Part shown: positions 12,001 to 21,100 of the stretch, piece after piece
How the letters are laid out: every line of letters begins with the position of its first letter
Numbering within the stretch: position 1 is the first letter of the stretch
Assembly (NCBI GenBank): GCA_030549495.1
Contig: JAUIRK010001007.1
Span: 310,001-374,000, forward strand
Direction: 5' to 3'
DNA from: Nectonema munidae
Lineage: Eukaryota; Nematomorpha; Nectonematoida; Nectonematidae
Length of the DNA: 64,000 nt
Notes under the pieces: generated by a model
Databases searched by the model: none
What the model was told of the DNA's origin: nothing
The model's input: only the letters and a program-made list of their open reading frames with translations
Program-made: the position numbers and the translations under genes

Positions 12001-12966
12001 TTTTTTGCGCTTTAAGCATAGCGGAAGCTAGACTAATACTACCTAAGGAGATATACTAATTAGACTAATTGTCCGCAGATGTGCTAATGGTAGGAACGAA
12101 GGGTCTAGATCCAGATGGTCTGGGTTCGATTCCTGATCGTGATTATCCTTACCATCTGTCCAGCTATAGAAGATTGATTATTATTATTCTTCTTCCCTAT
12201 AGATGATACCGACAACTAAAAAGAAAATATCCAGAAAAAACTTGTCTAGGTATTTGTAATGTGTGTCATGATACGAGAGTACTGTCTAACTAGAAAACTT
12301 CGCTTAACTTCCTTTGTTCTCGAATCCACAGAGTAAGACGTTCCTCACACACAAATTTGTGAGACTTTTTATTTGTGTCGCGGTGCATCCGATTAAACAA
12401 GAAATTATATTTCGGGCACATCAGAAATCGAACCCGAGACCTTTATTATGAAATCCCGGCTAGGTCTAACCACCATGCCACCGACGCTTTTTGCTATGTT
12501 TTCAAAATATTTCCCAATTTTGATTATATATTTGTCCTATATATTCTTTTTATCTTGCTCGAAATAACAAGTTGATGATGGACAAGAAAATCGAGCAAGG
12601 AGAAAAAAGATATATCATGAAGGACAGCTAAAAAGAGTAGTAGCTCTGACATAGCTTTCCAATTCCACAAAATAGATATGTGTATTTTATTTGTGTTGTT
12701 GCATTGCATTGCAATCGCCTTCTTTTTCAAGGGCGTCTCCTCTTCGCTGGATACAACGACTACACGATCCAAGTGTGGGACACGCTGAAGTGTTGTCGTG
12801 TCAGCTCCATCTACGGTCACGAGAACCGCGTTTCCTACATCAAAATGTCGCCGGATGGCAGCGCGCTCGGAAGCTGTTCCTGGGACACAACTATAAAGGT
12901 ATCCACATCTTTTTGTGTCCTATTATACCTTTGCAATCCTTACTTATTTTCTAGATCTGGGCTTGA
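1..12966 (+). CDS. GNB5: G protein subunit beta-5 (GNB5) orthologue, 3' half, seven exons
   Basis: This is a seven-bladed WD40 G-beta protein of the divergent beta-5 class. In known animals G-beta-5 pairs with the GGL domain of R7-type RGS proteins and tunes G-alpha-i/o signalling at neuronal membranes. Exons 1-26, 5548-5677, 5743-5901, 8191-8331, 9989-10085, 12732-12898 and 12955-12966 join in one frame: 732 bases, 243 residues plus stop. The protein follows vertebrate GNB5 almost word for word, with [59 protein letters not shown] and GHENRVS, and ends in IWA-stop as G-beta proteins do. The N-terminal third lies left of the window. One oddity is about six extra residues (ADSQVV) between QSF and HGH in exon 3 compared with vertebrate GNB5. 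The call is very secure; beta-1 to beta-4 types are excluded by the GGLDNKCSV and ASGDG-type matches. Confidence 0.95.
320..976 (+). mobile_element. hAT element, internally deleted, with intact ends
   Basis: The ends are inverted copies, TAGGGTGTCCAC and GTGGACACACTA, with one mismatch over 12 bases. They are flanked by an identical 8-bp duplication GTGTGTGT (312-319 and 977-984), the size hAT transposases make. CCCCGGGG blocks lie just inside both ends. What remains between is the transposase C-terminus, so this is a deletion derivative of an autonomous hAT. Confidence 0.88.
561..773 (+). pseudogene. hAT transposase C-terminal dimerisation fragment
   Basis: An open frame of 70 codons carries [18 protein letters not shown], then [17 protein letters not shown]. 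This is the signature of the hAT C-terminal dimerisation domain (typically S-x-x-ERxFS..K..RL..E.l..LlfL). The zinc finger and catalytic core are gone. It lies inside the element with matching terminal repeats at 320-976 and is probably not expressed. Confidence 0.8.
998..1150 (+). repeat. tRNA-derived SINE, family 1, copy a
   Basis: A pol III B box, GGTTCGATCCC, follows an A-box-like stretch around GGTTGGTTAGATGCTCG, then comes a family body ending near GGTACCTTTTACCTTTA. Two further copies lie on the other strand at 47717-47808 and 56001-56155. The tRNA-like part does not keep a full cloverleaf, so this is a SINE, not a tRNA gene. Confidence 0.8.
1926..3170 (+). pseudogene. hAT transposase fossil with BED zinc finger
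   Basis: Conceptual pieces on the plus strand read like a BED-finger hAT protein. [23 protein letters not shown] finger is followed by a [18 protein letters not shown] helix; [20 protein letters not shown] comes next, and later [20 protein letters not shown] and [10 protein letters not shown], the last resembling the hAT core around its catalytic Asp. Several stops and frame changes break it. A 136-bp piggyBac-type MITE is inserted at 2556-2691. A hAT-like terminus, CAGGGTTGCCGAGTCGG, at about 1672 may be its 5' end; I did not find a matching 3' end. Confidence 0.7.
2556..2691 (+). mobile_element. piggyBac-type MITE, copy A (nested in hAT fossil)
   Basis: The ends are TTAA-CCCATTAAG and CTTAATGGG-TTAA, that is, the TTAA target plus CCC..GGG termini typical of piggyBac-mobilised elements. 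An internal palindrome, TGTTCCCATTTGGGAACA, and several CGTCTG motifs define the family. Further copies lie at 15360-15494, 31961-32096 and 33100-33235. Confidence 0.82.
5548..5677 (+). CDS. GNB5: GNB5 exon: GLDNKCSV blade
   Basis: The exon follows a CTTTTAG acceptor and ends at a GTCCCT donor after CAG. It encodes [13 protein letters not shown], then [15 protein letters not shown] and ends CHRDAQ, aligning residue for residue with vertebrate GNB5 ([12 protein letters not shown], then MHTNYLSAC). It enters in phase 2 and leaves in phase 0. Confidence 0.93.
5743..5901 (+). CDS. GNB5: GNB5 exon: LLTASGDG blade
   Basis: It starts after TTTTCAG, only 65 bases downstream of the previous exon, and ends in NTFVSG before GTAACA. 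It carries TASGDG and ALWDV, a canonical WD repeat end. An insertion of about six residues (ADSQVV) before HGH is not in the vertebrate protein; it would sit in the loop after the WD strand, where length variation is tolerated. Phase 0 at both ends. Confidence 0.95.
5902..8190. other. GNB5 intron with a hAT-like MITE
   Basis: The intron contains a candidate hAT-type element at 6074-6711. The rest (about 6720-8180) is AT-rich, with open frames that show no recognisable protein. Confidence 0.6.
6074..6711. mobile_element. hAT-like non-autonomous element
   Basis: The left end, CAGTGATTTCCAAC, and the right end, GTTGGGAGCGACTA, are imperfect inverted copies in the style of CAGTGGTTCCCAAC hAT termini. 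The inner sequence holds the usual GCGACACCC and GCCGCGGCACAC stretches. I could not see a convincing 8-bp target duplication, so the exact ends are uncertain. Confidence 0.5.
8191..8331 (+). CDS. GNB5: GNB5 exon: [10 protein letters not shown] blade
   Basis: Forty-seven codons in phase 0 at both ends, after a TTTGTAG acceptor. It encodes [15 protein letters not shown], then [18 protein letters not shown] and GSDDAT, matching vertebrate GCDKKAMVWDMRSG and GSDDAT. The donor is the less usual GTATAC. Confidence 0.95.
8332..9988. other. GNB5 intron, AT-rich
   Basis: No gene is visible. A short (AGC)n microsatellite lies at 9311-9328. It sits in a block (about 9260-9400) that loosely resembles 4600-4740, another intron of the same gene, so both may be old copies of one repeat. 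Confidence 0.5.
9311..9328. repeat. (AGC)n microsatellite
   Basis: Six AGC units in a GNB5 intron. Confidence 0.9.
9989..10085 (+). CDS. GNB5: GNB5 exon: [11 protein letters not shown]
   Basis: It starts after TTTTTAG with [17 protein letters not shown] and ends in SIDFSMSG, aligning with vertebrate CRLYDLRADREVAIYSKE and SVDFSLSG. The last base is the first of a Gly codon completed at 12732. The donor is GTAAGG. Confidence 0.95.
12062..12200 (+). repeat. tRNA-derived SINE, third type
   Basis: A B box, GGGTTCGATTCC, is preceded by a plausible A-box region (GTGCTAATGGTAGGAACG), and the copy ends in an ATTATTATTATTC tail. No full cloverleaf forms by eye. This is a single copy in the window, so the family boundary is approximate. 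Confidence 0.5.
12290..12490 (-). repeat. tRNA-derived SINE, family 2, copy a
   Basis: Read on the minus strand it starts GTGGCATGGTGGTTAGACCT and has the B box GGGTTCGATTTC. It then has a tail with GTGGATTCG and AAAGGAAGTTAAGCGAAG. Close relatives lie at 30920-31115 and 63440-63633 in the same orientation. Bases 12368-12423 recur exactly at 13662-13717. Confidence 0.75.
12732..12898 (+). CDS. GNB5: GNB5 exon: [13 protein letters not shown] blade
   Basis: It follows TTTTTCAAG and encodes [26 protein letters not shown] and [17 protein letters not shown]. This is the most conserved stretch of GNB5, including the NDYT motif. It ends on AAG before GTATCC, phase 0. The exon is clearly richer in G+C than the surrounding introns. 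Confidence 0.96.
12955..12966 (+). CDS. GNB5: GNB5 terminal micro-exon (I-W-A-stop)
   Basis: Twelve bases after TTTTCTAG read ATC TGG GCT TGA. Every canonical G-beta ends in the blade-7 sequence ..VWA or ..IWN followed by stop, so this tiny exon after a 56-base intron completes the last WD repeat. A candidate poly(A) signal, AATAAA, lies at 13230-13235. Confidence 0.9.
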   Translation: MWA

Positions 12967-13229
12967 GATAAAGACTTTCCCCTCTTGAAGAAGCTGTGCG
13001 TGCGTTCTCAATGCATCTAAATATTTGTGAAAGTGACCTTGTTTTATATTCATTTCCTTCGTCTCGTCTCCTATCAATCAAAATGGATCAATTTCCTTGT
13101 TCCTTCTTTATTTTTTTTTAAAAAGCACTTCTATTTTCTATAATCTGTCATTTCAATATTTATTTCTCTCACCCCACCTTGTCATAGTCTTGACTGCTAA
13201 CAATTTTTTGTTTGTTTTCAAGTTATAGA

Positions 13230-13235
13230 AATAAA
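13230..13235 (+). terminator. Candidate GNB5 poly(A) signal
   Basis: This is the first AATAAA on the plus strand after the GNB5 stop, 264 bases downstream. In such AT-rich DNA the hexamer alone is weak evidence. Confidence 0.4.
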
Positions 13236-13661
13236 ATGTACTTCTAATTTTTCCAAAAATTTTTGAAAAGTTTTTTATTTTTTTTCTGCCCCTAATATCT
13301 ATTACTCGGTATGCTTGTATGAGTATTTTATTTATAGATTTTATACATATACCAAGTGATAATGTGATAATTACACTTTTCACAAATTTGAAAATCAGAA
13401 TGGGTTCATAAGTATATTTATGTCTGGCACCGGCGATTGCTCTACTACCAATGCTTCCAATGCGAATTGGTTTAGAACGAATTTGCCAAAAGGTACGATT
13501 GGTATATTGATTTTGCTCTTTAATTAGTGTTATAATTAGTACCGGGAATGGTTTTTTTGGTAAATATATAGCAATTAGTAAAGCAGTTAAAAATTGATCC
13601 AAAAATTGTGAAATTATTCAATTTGTAAAGGGAAAATTGACAAAATATAAAAAATTTTAAA

Positions 13662-13717
13662 TTTATTTGTGTCGCGGTGCATCCGATTAAACAAGAAATT
13701 ATATTTCGGGCACATCA
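13662..13717. repeat. 56-base exact copy of an internal SINE segment
   Basis: These 56 bases, beginning TTTATTTGTGTCGCGGTG, are identical to 12368-12423 inside the SINE 1.29 kb upstream. Neither the tRNA-like head nor the SINE tail is present, and it sits in unrelated AT-rich DNA. Confidence 0.85.
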
Positions 13718-14810
13718 AATTTAATATTGATAAAAAAATTTAATCAATTTTTAAGGTAAATTGTAAAAATGTTTTATGAAAACAAGAATTATGTTGTAAT
13801 ATAAAATAGTTTATGAGAATGCAAGTTAAAATTTTTTACTAAATTTCTTTAATCGAGATTTGGAGTACTCAATGAATTCTAATCTTTAAGGCTCAGGTTT
13901 TGAAAACAAATCGCTTCCTATCTGTTTAAATGAATTTTTTTATATATAAATCAAAGTATATTATTTTATTCTATGGCGGGACTTGGGCCCGATTGACCAT
14001 CAAAGGGTTAAAAGAAATTTCAAAAATGAAACAAGATAGCCATATAAACAATTTAAAAGGGAATTCCAAAGAATATTTTCAACAAAATTTTGGCTTAATT
14101 CAAAAATTTTGCCCTTTCACAAAAAAAGACTTTATTGACTTGTAAAAATTAAAATTAAAAAATGCATTAGTCGTTGACCCAATCTCAAAAACGTTAATTA
14201 TTATTAATAAATTTGACTTTAAACCTTGGTAATGAGTATTTGTCTGCATAAATTAGATGATAATTAGATGTCATCTGTGATGAAACATACAACATATACT
14301 ATGGAAAAGCATTAATTAAAAAATAATCAGAATCAACTCAATATCAATTAATTAAAAATGAATATCAGTTCTAAGTGTAATATGTTGTTCCATTGTGTAA
14401 GAAAATTTTATTAGAAAATATGAAGCATAGAATTTTAGCCGGTTCAGCAGCATATTACATAAAAAATATAGAAACGTAAAAAATAATTCTTGTAAAACTC
14501 TTGCTTTTCGTCTTTAATATATACTAGTTAGTGAACTTTGAACACACCAGGGTTGGGAAGTCCGAGCTTTTAGAGGGATAAGTGTCGGAATCTATTTGGC
14601 GTCCAATTTTTCAAGTATTATAAATGATTTTTCTTAAGACTTTTTTGTAAGCAAATGGAGTGGCGCTTATTTAGTCGAGGTGAAGGGTTGTCCTTAAATT
14701 TTTTTAGAAGTTGGATTTTGTAAGTACTATAATTCGGAGTTGGATGTTCTTCCTCCAAGACGGAATCAAGATTTCGTTGGAAGTGTTTTTGAATTTTTTA
14801 ATATCAAAAT

Positions 14811-14816
14811 TTTATT
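14811..14816 (-). terminator. Candidate collagen-gene poly(A) signal
   Basis: TTTATT on the plus strand reads AATAAA on the minus strand, 136 bases past the collagen stop codon. It is well placed, but the hexamer is common in AT-rich DNA. Confidence 0.45.
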
Positions 14817-14951
14817 AGAAAAATACAGGATAGAATTTTACACTTTTACATACAAAATGGCGAAATGTAAGAAATGTTGTCTTGTAGGAAATCTTTTTGA
14901 AGAATATAATACCCATTTTGGCATATGATGGGAGCGTATTTTACGAGGATA

Positions 14952-15166
14952 TCACTTGGCACACACAACACAAGCTATCTCAGCACCGTTTTTGAAGGCG
15001 TTGCACGGCAAACCGCCACACCTGGACTCAGCCAAGTACAATGCACTACCACTTGTGCGTTCCTTTACCGCCACCACACCTGGCTCCTTGTCCACGCAGA
15101 TGTACTGGGATCGCGAATACATGTTGTTGAGTGCCATCAAGAAGCCTGAGTATTCAAGGGAAAAAC
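14952..15166 (-). CDS. Collagen exon 11: C4-like domain end and stop
   Basis: It reads FSLEYSGFLMALNNMYSRSQ, YICVDKEPG, then ALYLAESRCGGLPC and ACVVCAK-stop. This matches the family's W-LEYxGYLM, FVCVDKDPE and VEGRCGSLPC..CAVC. The acceptor is AAAAAG, preceded by a run of A rather than pyrimidines, so it is weak; frame and homology fix it. Confidence 0.92.
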
Positions 15167-18100
15167 CTTTTTAAAAAATCAAAAAATGACACTTATTCTG
15201 CATTTCACACGATTACATTTGAATTAGTGTTGATGATTACCATATATGCTGGTGTTAAGTCGACACTTGAACATCTTAATATTTTTGTGTTTGAAAAGAA
15301 TCCTTCACACATTTACTCCGAAACTTTATACCGATGATTTCACTTTTTAAATGGTCTTTCACCCATTAAGTCCCAATGTTCCTATTTGGGAACATAAGTA
15401 ATTTCATCTTCGTCTGCTTTTTTCAATGACTTTGAATATAAATCGTCTGCGTTTTTTTAAATATCGTCTGATTTCTATGGTACTTAATGGGTTAATGTGT
15501 AAAATTTTGTAAACCTAATGTCGGGGTTAGGATTAGGGTTAGTCGTATATACATGCATACATTTACATGTACATTTTTTTGACATTCTTGACAAACTTTT
15601 CTATTTATTTGTATTAATACATGTCTGACAAAAAATAGTCTAGACATACATACATTTTGACATAAGGCAATAGACACCCATACACTGGAAATACTTAAAT
15701 CTAAGTAACAAAGGTATAGCCAAAATTTGGGATCAGAATCTAAAAAAAGAGTTTCTATCTCCTGTTTCCCTCTAATCTACTTCCTATTGGCGAAAAAATC
15801 CCCCCCCCCCCCCACAACAAAAAAGCCTTTCAAGATGAAGAAGTACAGGATAAATATTTTTGATATAACAAATTTAAATACCTAAAACTCGTGACAAAAA
15901 TGATGTCACAGTTTTTGAAACGCATCTTCACATGGTATTATATTCTAACAATTGATGAGTATATATAGAAAGCTTTTTCATATCTCATTTGTAGAAAGAC
16001 TATGCATGAAATAGAAAAGCCCTTATACTCTCCGACTCGGCTAATATATACTCTAATGAGTTCAAGGGCTCGCCTCAAAAGATCGGTAATCATCGGAAAA
16101 TCGATCGATGTCAATGCGAAACTGATCCAATCGGTACACTGGTAAACAGTGTGGAATTGATTTAAGAAATAAAACTTTTTAAATTAAGAATTTTCATACT
16201 GTTTATCTTTACTTCTCATTTATGAGTGGCCCAAATTATCTAAAAAAATATTTATTATAAACCATAAAATCACTCTTAATCTAAAAAAAGTGTGGAAGAG
16301 TATCATTGTTCATTCATTTTGATAATTAAGATTGACAAAATTGCAATGGATCTAAACTTCATAGTGAATTATTTTGTACCACTATTTCGTTTATACTCAC
16401 TGAAGGGCTTCGTTTTTCTTGAAAGTGTGAGGGGAACAAATCATTTTTATGATCTTTTTAAAGAACTTTTCTAACTTATACGCGTTACATTATTCACTCT
16501 TTTTGTCAAAAATCATTTTCTCTTTAAAAAAAGCTACATTATTATTCTTCGAGTTGAAAGTGTAAAATTTATAAATTTAAGAAAAAGTTTATTAAATCTA
16601 GAAATAGACATAAGGATGATCGCATCATTTAAACTTTCCAAATTTGAAAATTTCTTCAGAGAAAAATAAAACTCTAAAAAGCGCATGGATAAAATAATAA
16701 TGTCTCCTCTCCAAGCTTTTTAAAAATTTGTAAAATGATTTTATTAATGTGATAACAAAAGTCATTAATAACAAGTGTAACAAGCATTAAATTTGTAAAA
16801 TGAGTATCGTAAGTTTTTCTCAACAAACTTTATCAATGACAATGTCGCGCTAGTTTGATACCGTATTATATTAATACAGATGTTAAATACACTAGAACCT
16901 ACGTTTTACGTACGGCACGAGACCGAACGGCGGACGTAAAACGTAGGATTCGTAAAATCCAGGTTGACCATTAAAATTGACATACAACACGAAAATCCTA
17001 GCCTGGACCACACATGGTCACACCGTGTACGACGTGAGGGACTATGGCAGCTAAAGAAGACTACTACAGTGAAGTTGAATGATCATCCCTGAAGTTGGGC
17101 TGTTTTCATAATAAAGTCTTAAATAAAAAATATCAGTGTATGTGTTTTGCACGAAAATGTTGTGTCTGTAACACAGCGTTATCAGCCGACTATTGGCTAC
17201 CCTGGACGTAATTGACAGTTGTATATGAGGATATCCTTTACACGCGTTGCGACTCGCTGATAGCCCATTCATTCACAAGGCGGCGTATCGTTTGATGTTT
17301 GACAATGCGCGCTCATTATACGAAAACAACAAGAATAGCATCGGAGATAACAAGTACACTGTACAGTACCTTCAGTGTTAGAATGCATTGTTTTGCGATC
17401 TAATTAGCGTTATTTAAATTACTCATAGTGAAATAAAACTGAAAGACAATAATTTGTTAACCTTTATAAACTTTTTAATACATAAAATCACAAAGAAAAA
17501 ACGTATTAATAATGCATTTAATGACCAAAAAGATGACGTCATCGATCATTTGGCGAGGACGTAAAATCCAGGGAACGTAAAACAAAATTCGTTCTTGTAG
17601 TCGGGATTGCATATATGCCAAATTGATTTAAAGTTCAATTTTTTGAGTGGAAGCAAAAATAGACTATTACTAGAATTGATTATATATAAAAACGCAAGCT
17701 TAAAATTTTTTTTATATTATTTTTAAAGGCAATTTTTAATGATATTCTTGACCAATCTTAATTAAAAAGAACATTTCGATTCGTCAAGACTTTTTTAAGT
17801 CGAGCAGAAAGCGGAGGGAACTGCGTTTGTAGTGAAGATGCAAGAAAAGCATTTCTTGTCGGTCTCAAGAAATTTTTTTTTAATTTGAAATTTTGCTCAA
17901 AAAATGTTTATCTAAATGTATGCATGTATGATTGCGCTAACACTACCTCTAATATTAACACTAATGTTAATTCTACATTAATCTTAACCAGGGCCGTATC
18001 AAGGGATCGTGGCGCCCCATGGCCAAGGTCCTGAATGGAGCCCCTCACCCCTTGCTCTTTCTTTTCTCACTCATCCCCACCCCATTCTGGCTTAAGAAGT

Positions 18101-21100
18101 GATTTATAAAAAAAAATGCTAACATTTTTATTAAGCCACATAATTCAGATATATATACTGATTGAGTCAAAGACAATCTCCTTTAGATGTTCATTTTTCG
18201 TGTTTTAGTAGCAGCAAAATTATCGATGACTTCGTCAAAATCAACACAATCGAGAACTTCTTTCTCAATGCTCATAAGAGCCAGACTTTGGAGGCGGGTT
18301 TGCCTCATAGTGCTCCTTAGGTAGGAAAATGAAATGGTGCCCCTGGGCAATTGCCCCCTCCCCCACTGCCCTCTCCCTTGATACGGCCTTGATCTTAACC
18401 CTGACTATAAGTTTCAAAAGTTTTACACATCAAGACCCATTTAGAGATTGGTTGAGCACTTGTCAATCAATATTATTATGCAAATTGAGGAACAATTTTG
18501 AATAGGTAAAATCAGTGGAAGAGTGCAGAACCGTGTATCATATTTTATAGTAATGAATTAATATACTCAATTGATACAGAAATTACGCAATATTTGAATT
18601 TTACAGATTATTTTAGGATCCCTGTTTTGAGTTGTATAAAGTTGTTGACTTCTAAAAATTGTGCTAAGTAGTTTCTTACCGATTGGACATTCATTTCGAG
18701 CCGGCATCATGACGTGAAAACATTTGTTAAACGTGTAACATATGGAACATTCCACCAATTTTTTGTTAATGGAGTCCTTGCTTACTTGAAAAGGATGTTT
18801 TCCAAATAAAATAATCTTGGCTCCATAAATCTTGGAATTCATTCTCACATCCTGCCACAATTGTGTGTATCTAAACATATGTATCATATAATTTGTTCTA
18901 CTTTCTAAAACATCCTAAAAGTAGTTATGGGTTAGAGTGATATATAAAATTATCAAATAAAAAAGTAAGTATATAACTGTAAGTACGTAGGTGAATGCAT
19001 CAATTTACTCGACTTTTACGAGGTAAATCTTCACCCTGTTTTTAATCCGTTTGATTGCACGGTTTGGAAATATACTTATATCTTTCCATTTTTATATATC
19101 ACTCTGACGCACAACTACTTCATATATATGACCATGTGTTTTGTATTTTATCAAGGTTGACTGTCAAAATAATCCTGATGTAATACCCAAAATCTCATAT
19201 TTCTTCCTTATCAGTGTTCTGTCAAGACTATGGACCAAACGATATTTGGTTCTTTTTTTTAGGAATCTTATTCTCTTAAAAAATTACCACAGAAAAGATT
19301 TTATACTTTTAGAAATTTGACGGAAAATTTAAAATTGAATAAAAAATTTAATTATAGAGGTTAATACTTACTTAAATAAAATTGTGTGAAGTTTAATGCA
19401 CTAATAAAAAATTTGTTGTGGCTGTTATAACAATGACTAAATTATTTGTTTCCACGTGATATGTCGCTGTTATTATATATCTATATCTTTCAACGCTGAA
19501 AACTGAATGATGTCTTTCCCCCTTAATTTCTTTTGTGCTTCTTTTTATCTGAATTGTCCAAAGTAGCTTTGCTTAATTTTCAAATATCGCCTCATCATCA
19601 ATTCTCAAAATATAAAGAAGTCTTATCATCACGAATACTAAAAAATGTGCTTATTATATTTTTTAATTTAATATAATTATGAAAAAAATTAAATATTTTT
19701 ATCGATAACAATTTTACATACTTGTTCGAATCTGGTGTATCAAAATTTTATGAGTCCTTTTAGAAAAGCTGGGTTCGATGCAAGCAAAGAAAGAACTACT
19801 TTATTTCAAATTCATAAATTTTAATGCATTTATAAGCTTATTATTTAAATGCTTTTTGAATGCGCGCAAATTCCACTTCTTGATCACTAAAAATGGAAGT
19901 CCATGCCTAAAGATATTTTTGGTTGTGGCAATAATCTTTCTACTAAAACATTTCAACCGATTCACATAATGGTCGGTCAAACAGGGAGTTCCTTCACTTA
20001 GAGCTCAATGATAGGAGAATTTTTGAAAATAGCTCAATTGAAATAAAAAATAAATTTAAAGAATAAAAATGTGAATTTTGAAATTTTTTAATGTCTACTA
20101 CTTTTGACTAAATCTCAAATATAAATAAAATAATATTTAGAATATTTAATAGGATGGTTCACCTCCCCTTTTAAATTTGAAACTAATTTATTATCAGTAT
20201 TTATTACTAAAATTTTGGTACTCATTGCCTACCCCCTCTTGTCTTAAAATGTTCAAGTTAAATTAACTAATCAACTAACTAAGTGAAAACCCATTTAACT
20301 GGCTAACTTTTGTATTTATTTTTTTCATAAAATATATTTAGAAGGGGGGAGAGATGACCCATAAGTAGCGTCTTGGCCAACAGTTTGAAAATAGCCGCCG
20401 TACAATTTTTAAAAAAACATTAGGTGATCAACCTGAAAAAACATCTTTAATAAGTTGTCCATTAAAAGTAGCATGAGAACAAATAAGACTAATATGTGGA
20501 TGACATATTTCTGTGAACCCTGGAAATTTTTTATGAAACCCTTTAGGCTTCCAAGAATGACTGATTGATATGGAGAAACAATTAAAGATTAAACGAATAT
20601 AGTGGGAATGAGTGAATTTGTGAGAAGATAGGAATCTTTTAAGTGTTGGATTGGGAAAGCTAATTACTTTTTGAACTTGGGGGTGTCCTTCAAGCAGAGG
20701 TAGTTGTGTCCTCCTCCTGGATATTCATCAGAAACATGGCCACCCGATATGTATCCACTGTAGAGAGTTTGAGGAGCGTTTTCCGATCTGGGACATTCTT
20801 TCCTTCCCCACATGGTATAAACGGATCCTCCACACAATTCTAAATGTGAAATAGTGTATTTCATATCTCATTCATTTATTAACCCTTTCAAGCACTTGTT
20901 TTGGCGAAATGTTATCGTTTTTTTTAAAATTAATTGGGCGGGGACCTTGTGGATTGCTGCTTAAAATAAATTTGATTATTTGTTAGTGATTGCTAACTCT
21001 ATAACTAATAAGTTTGTTATTGTCATTAATTAAGAATCTATAAAAAAATATTTTAAAAAAGTTATTTTTTTAAAGATTTTTTAAATATATTTTTATTATT

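Larger units (their letters stand above)
10086..12731. other. GNB5 intron with SINEs
   Basis: It holds two tRNA-derived SINEs (about 12062-12200 and 12290-12490) and a (ATG)n run near 10528-10548. A short TTAA-ended inverted pair sits around 10563-10638 (TTAACCGATTAACCACGAG and GGCCGTTAATCAGTTAA), perhaps another MITE. I see nothing else coding. Confidence 0.5.
12967..14951. other. Intergenic region between converging GNB5 and collagen genes
   Basis: The GNB5 and collagen genes face each other tail to tail here. It contains a candidate GNB5 poly(A) signal (13230-13235) and the candidate collagen signal (minus strand, 14811-14816). It also holds a 56-base exact copy of part of the SINE at 12368-12423. 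No further coding exon is evident. Confidence 0.6.
15167..18679. other. Collagen intron 10 with MITEs
   Basis: It contains the piggyBac-type MITE copy B (15360-15494), a C12 tract near 15801, a candidate pogo-like element (16893-17592) and a hAT MITE (17989-18391). The remainder is AT-rich with no visible gene. Confidence 0.6.

Noticed and set aside
14548-14620. CAGGGTTGGGAAGTCCGAGC as a hAT end
   Set aside because: Resembles a terminus but neither the opposite end nor a target duplication could be located.
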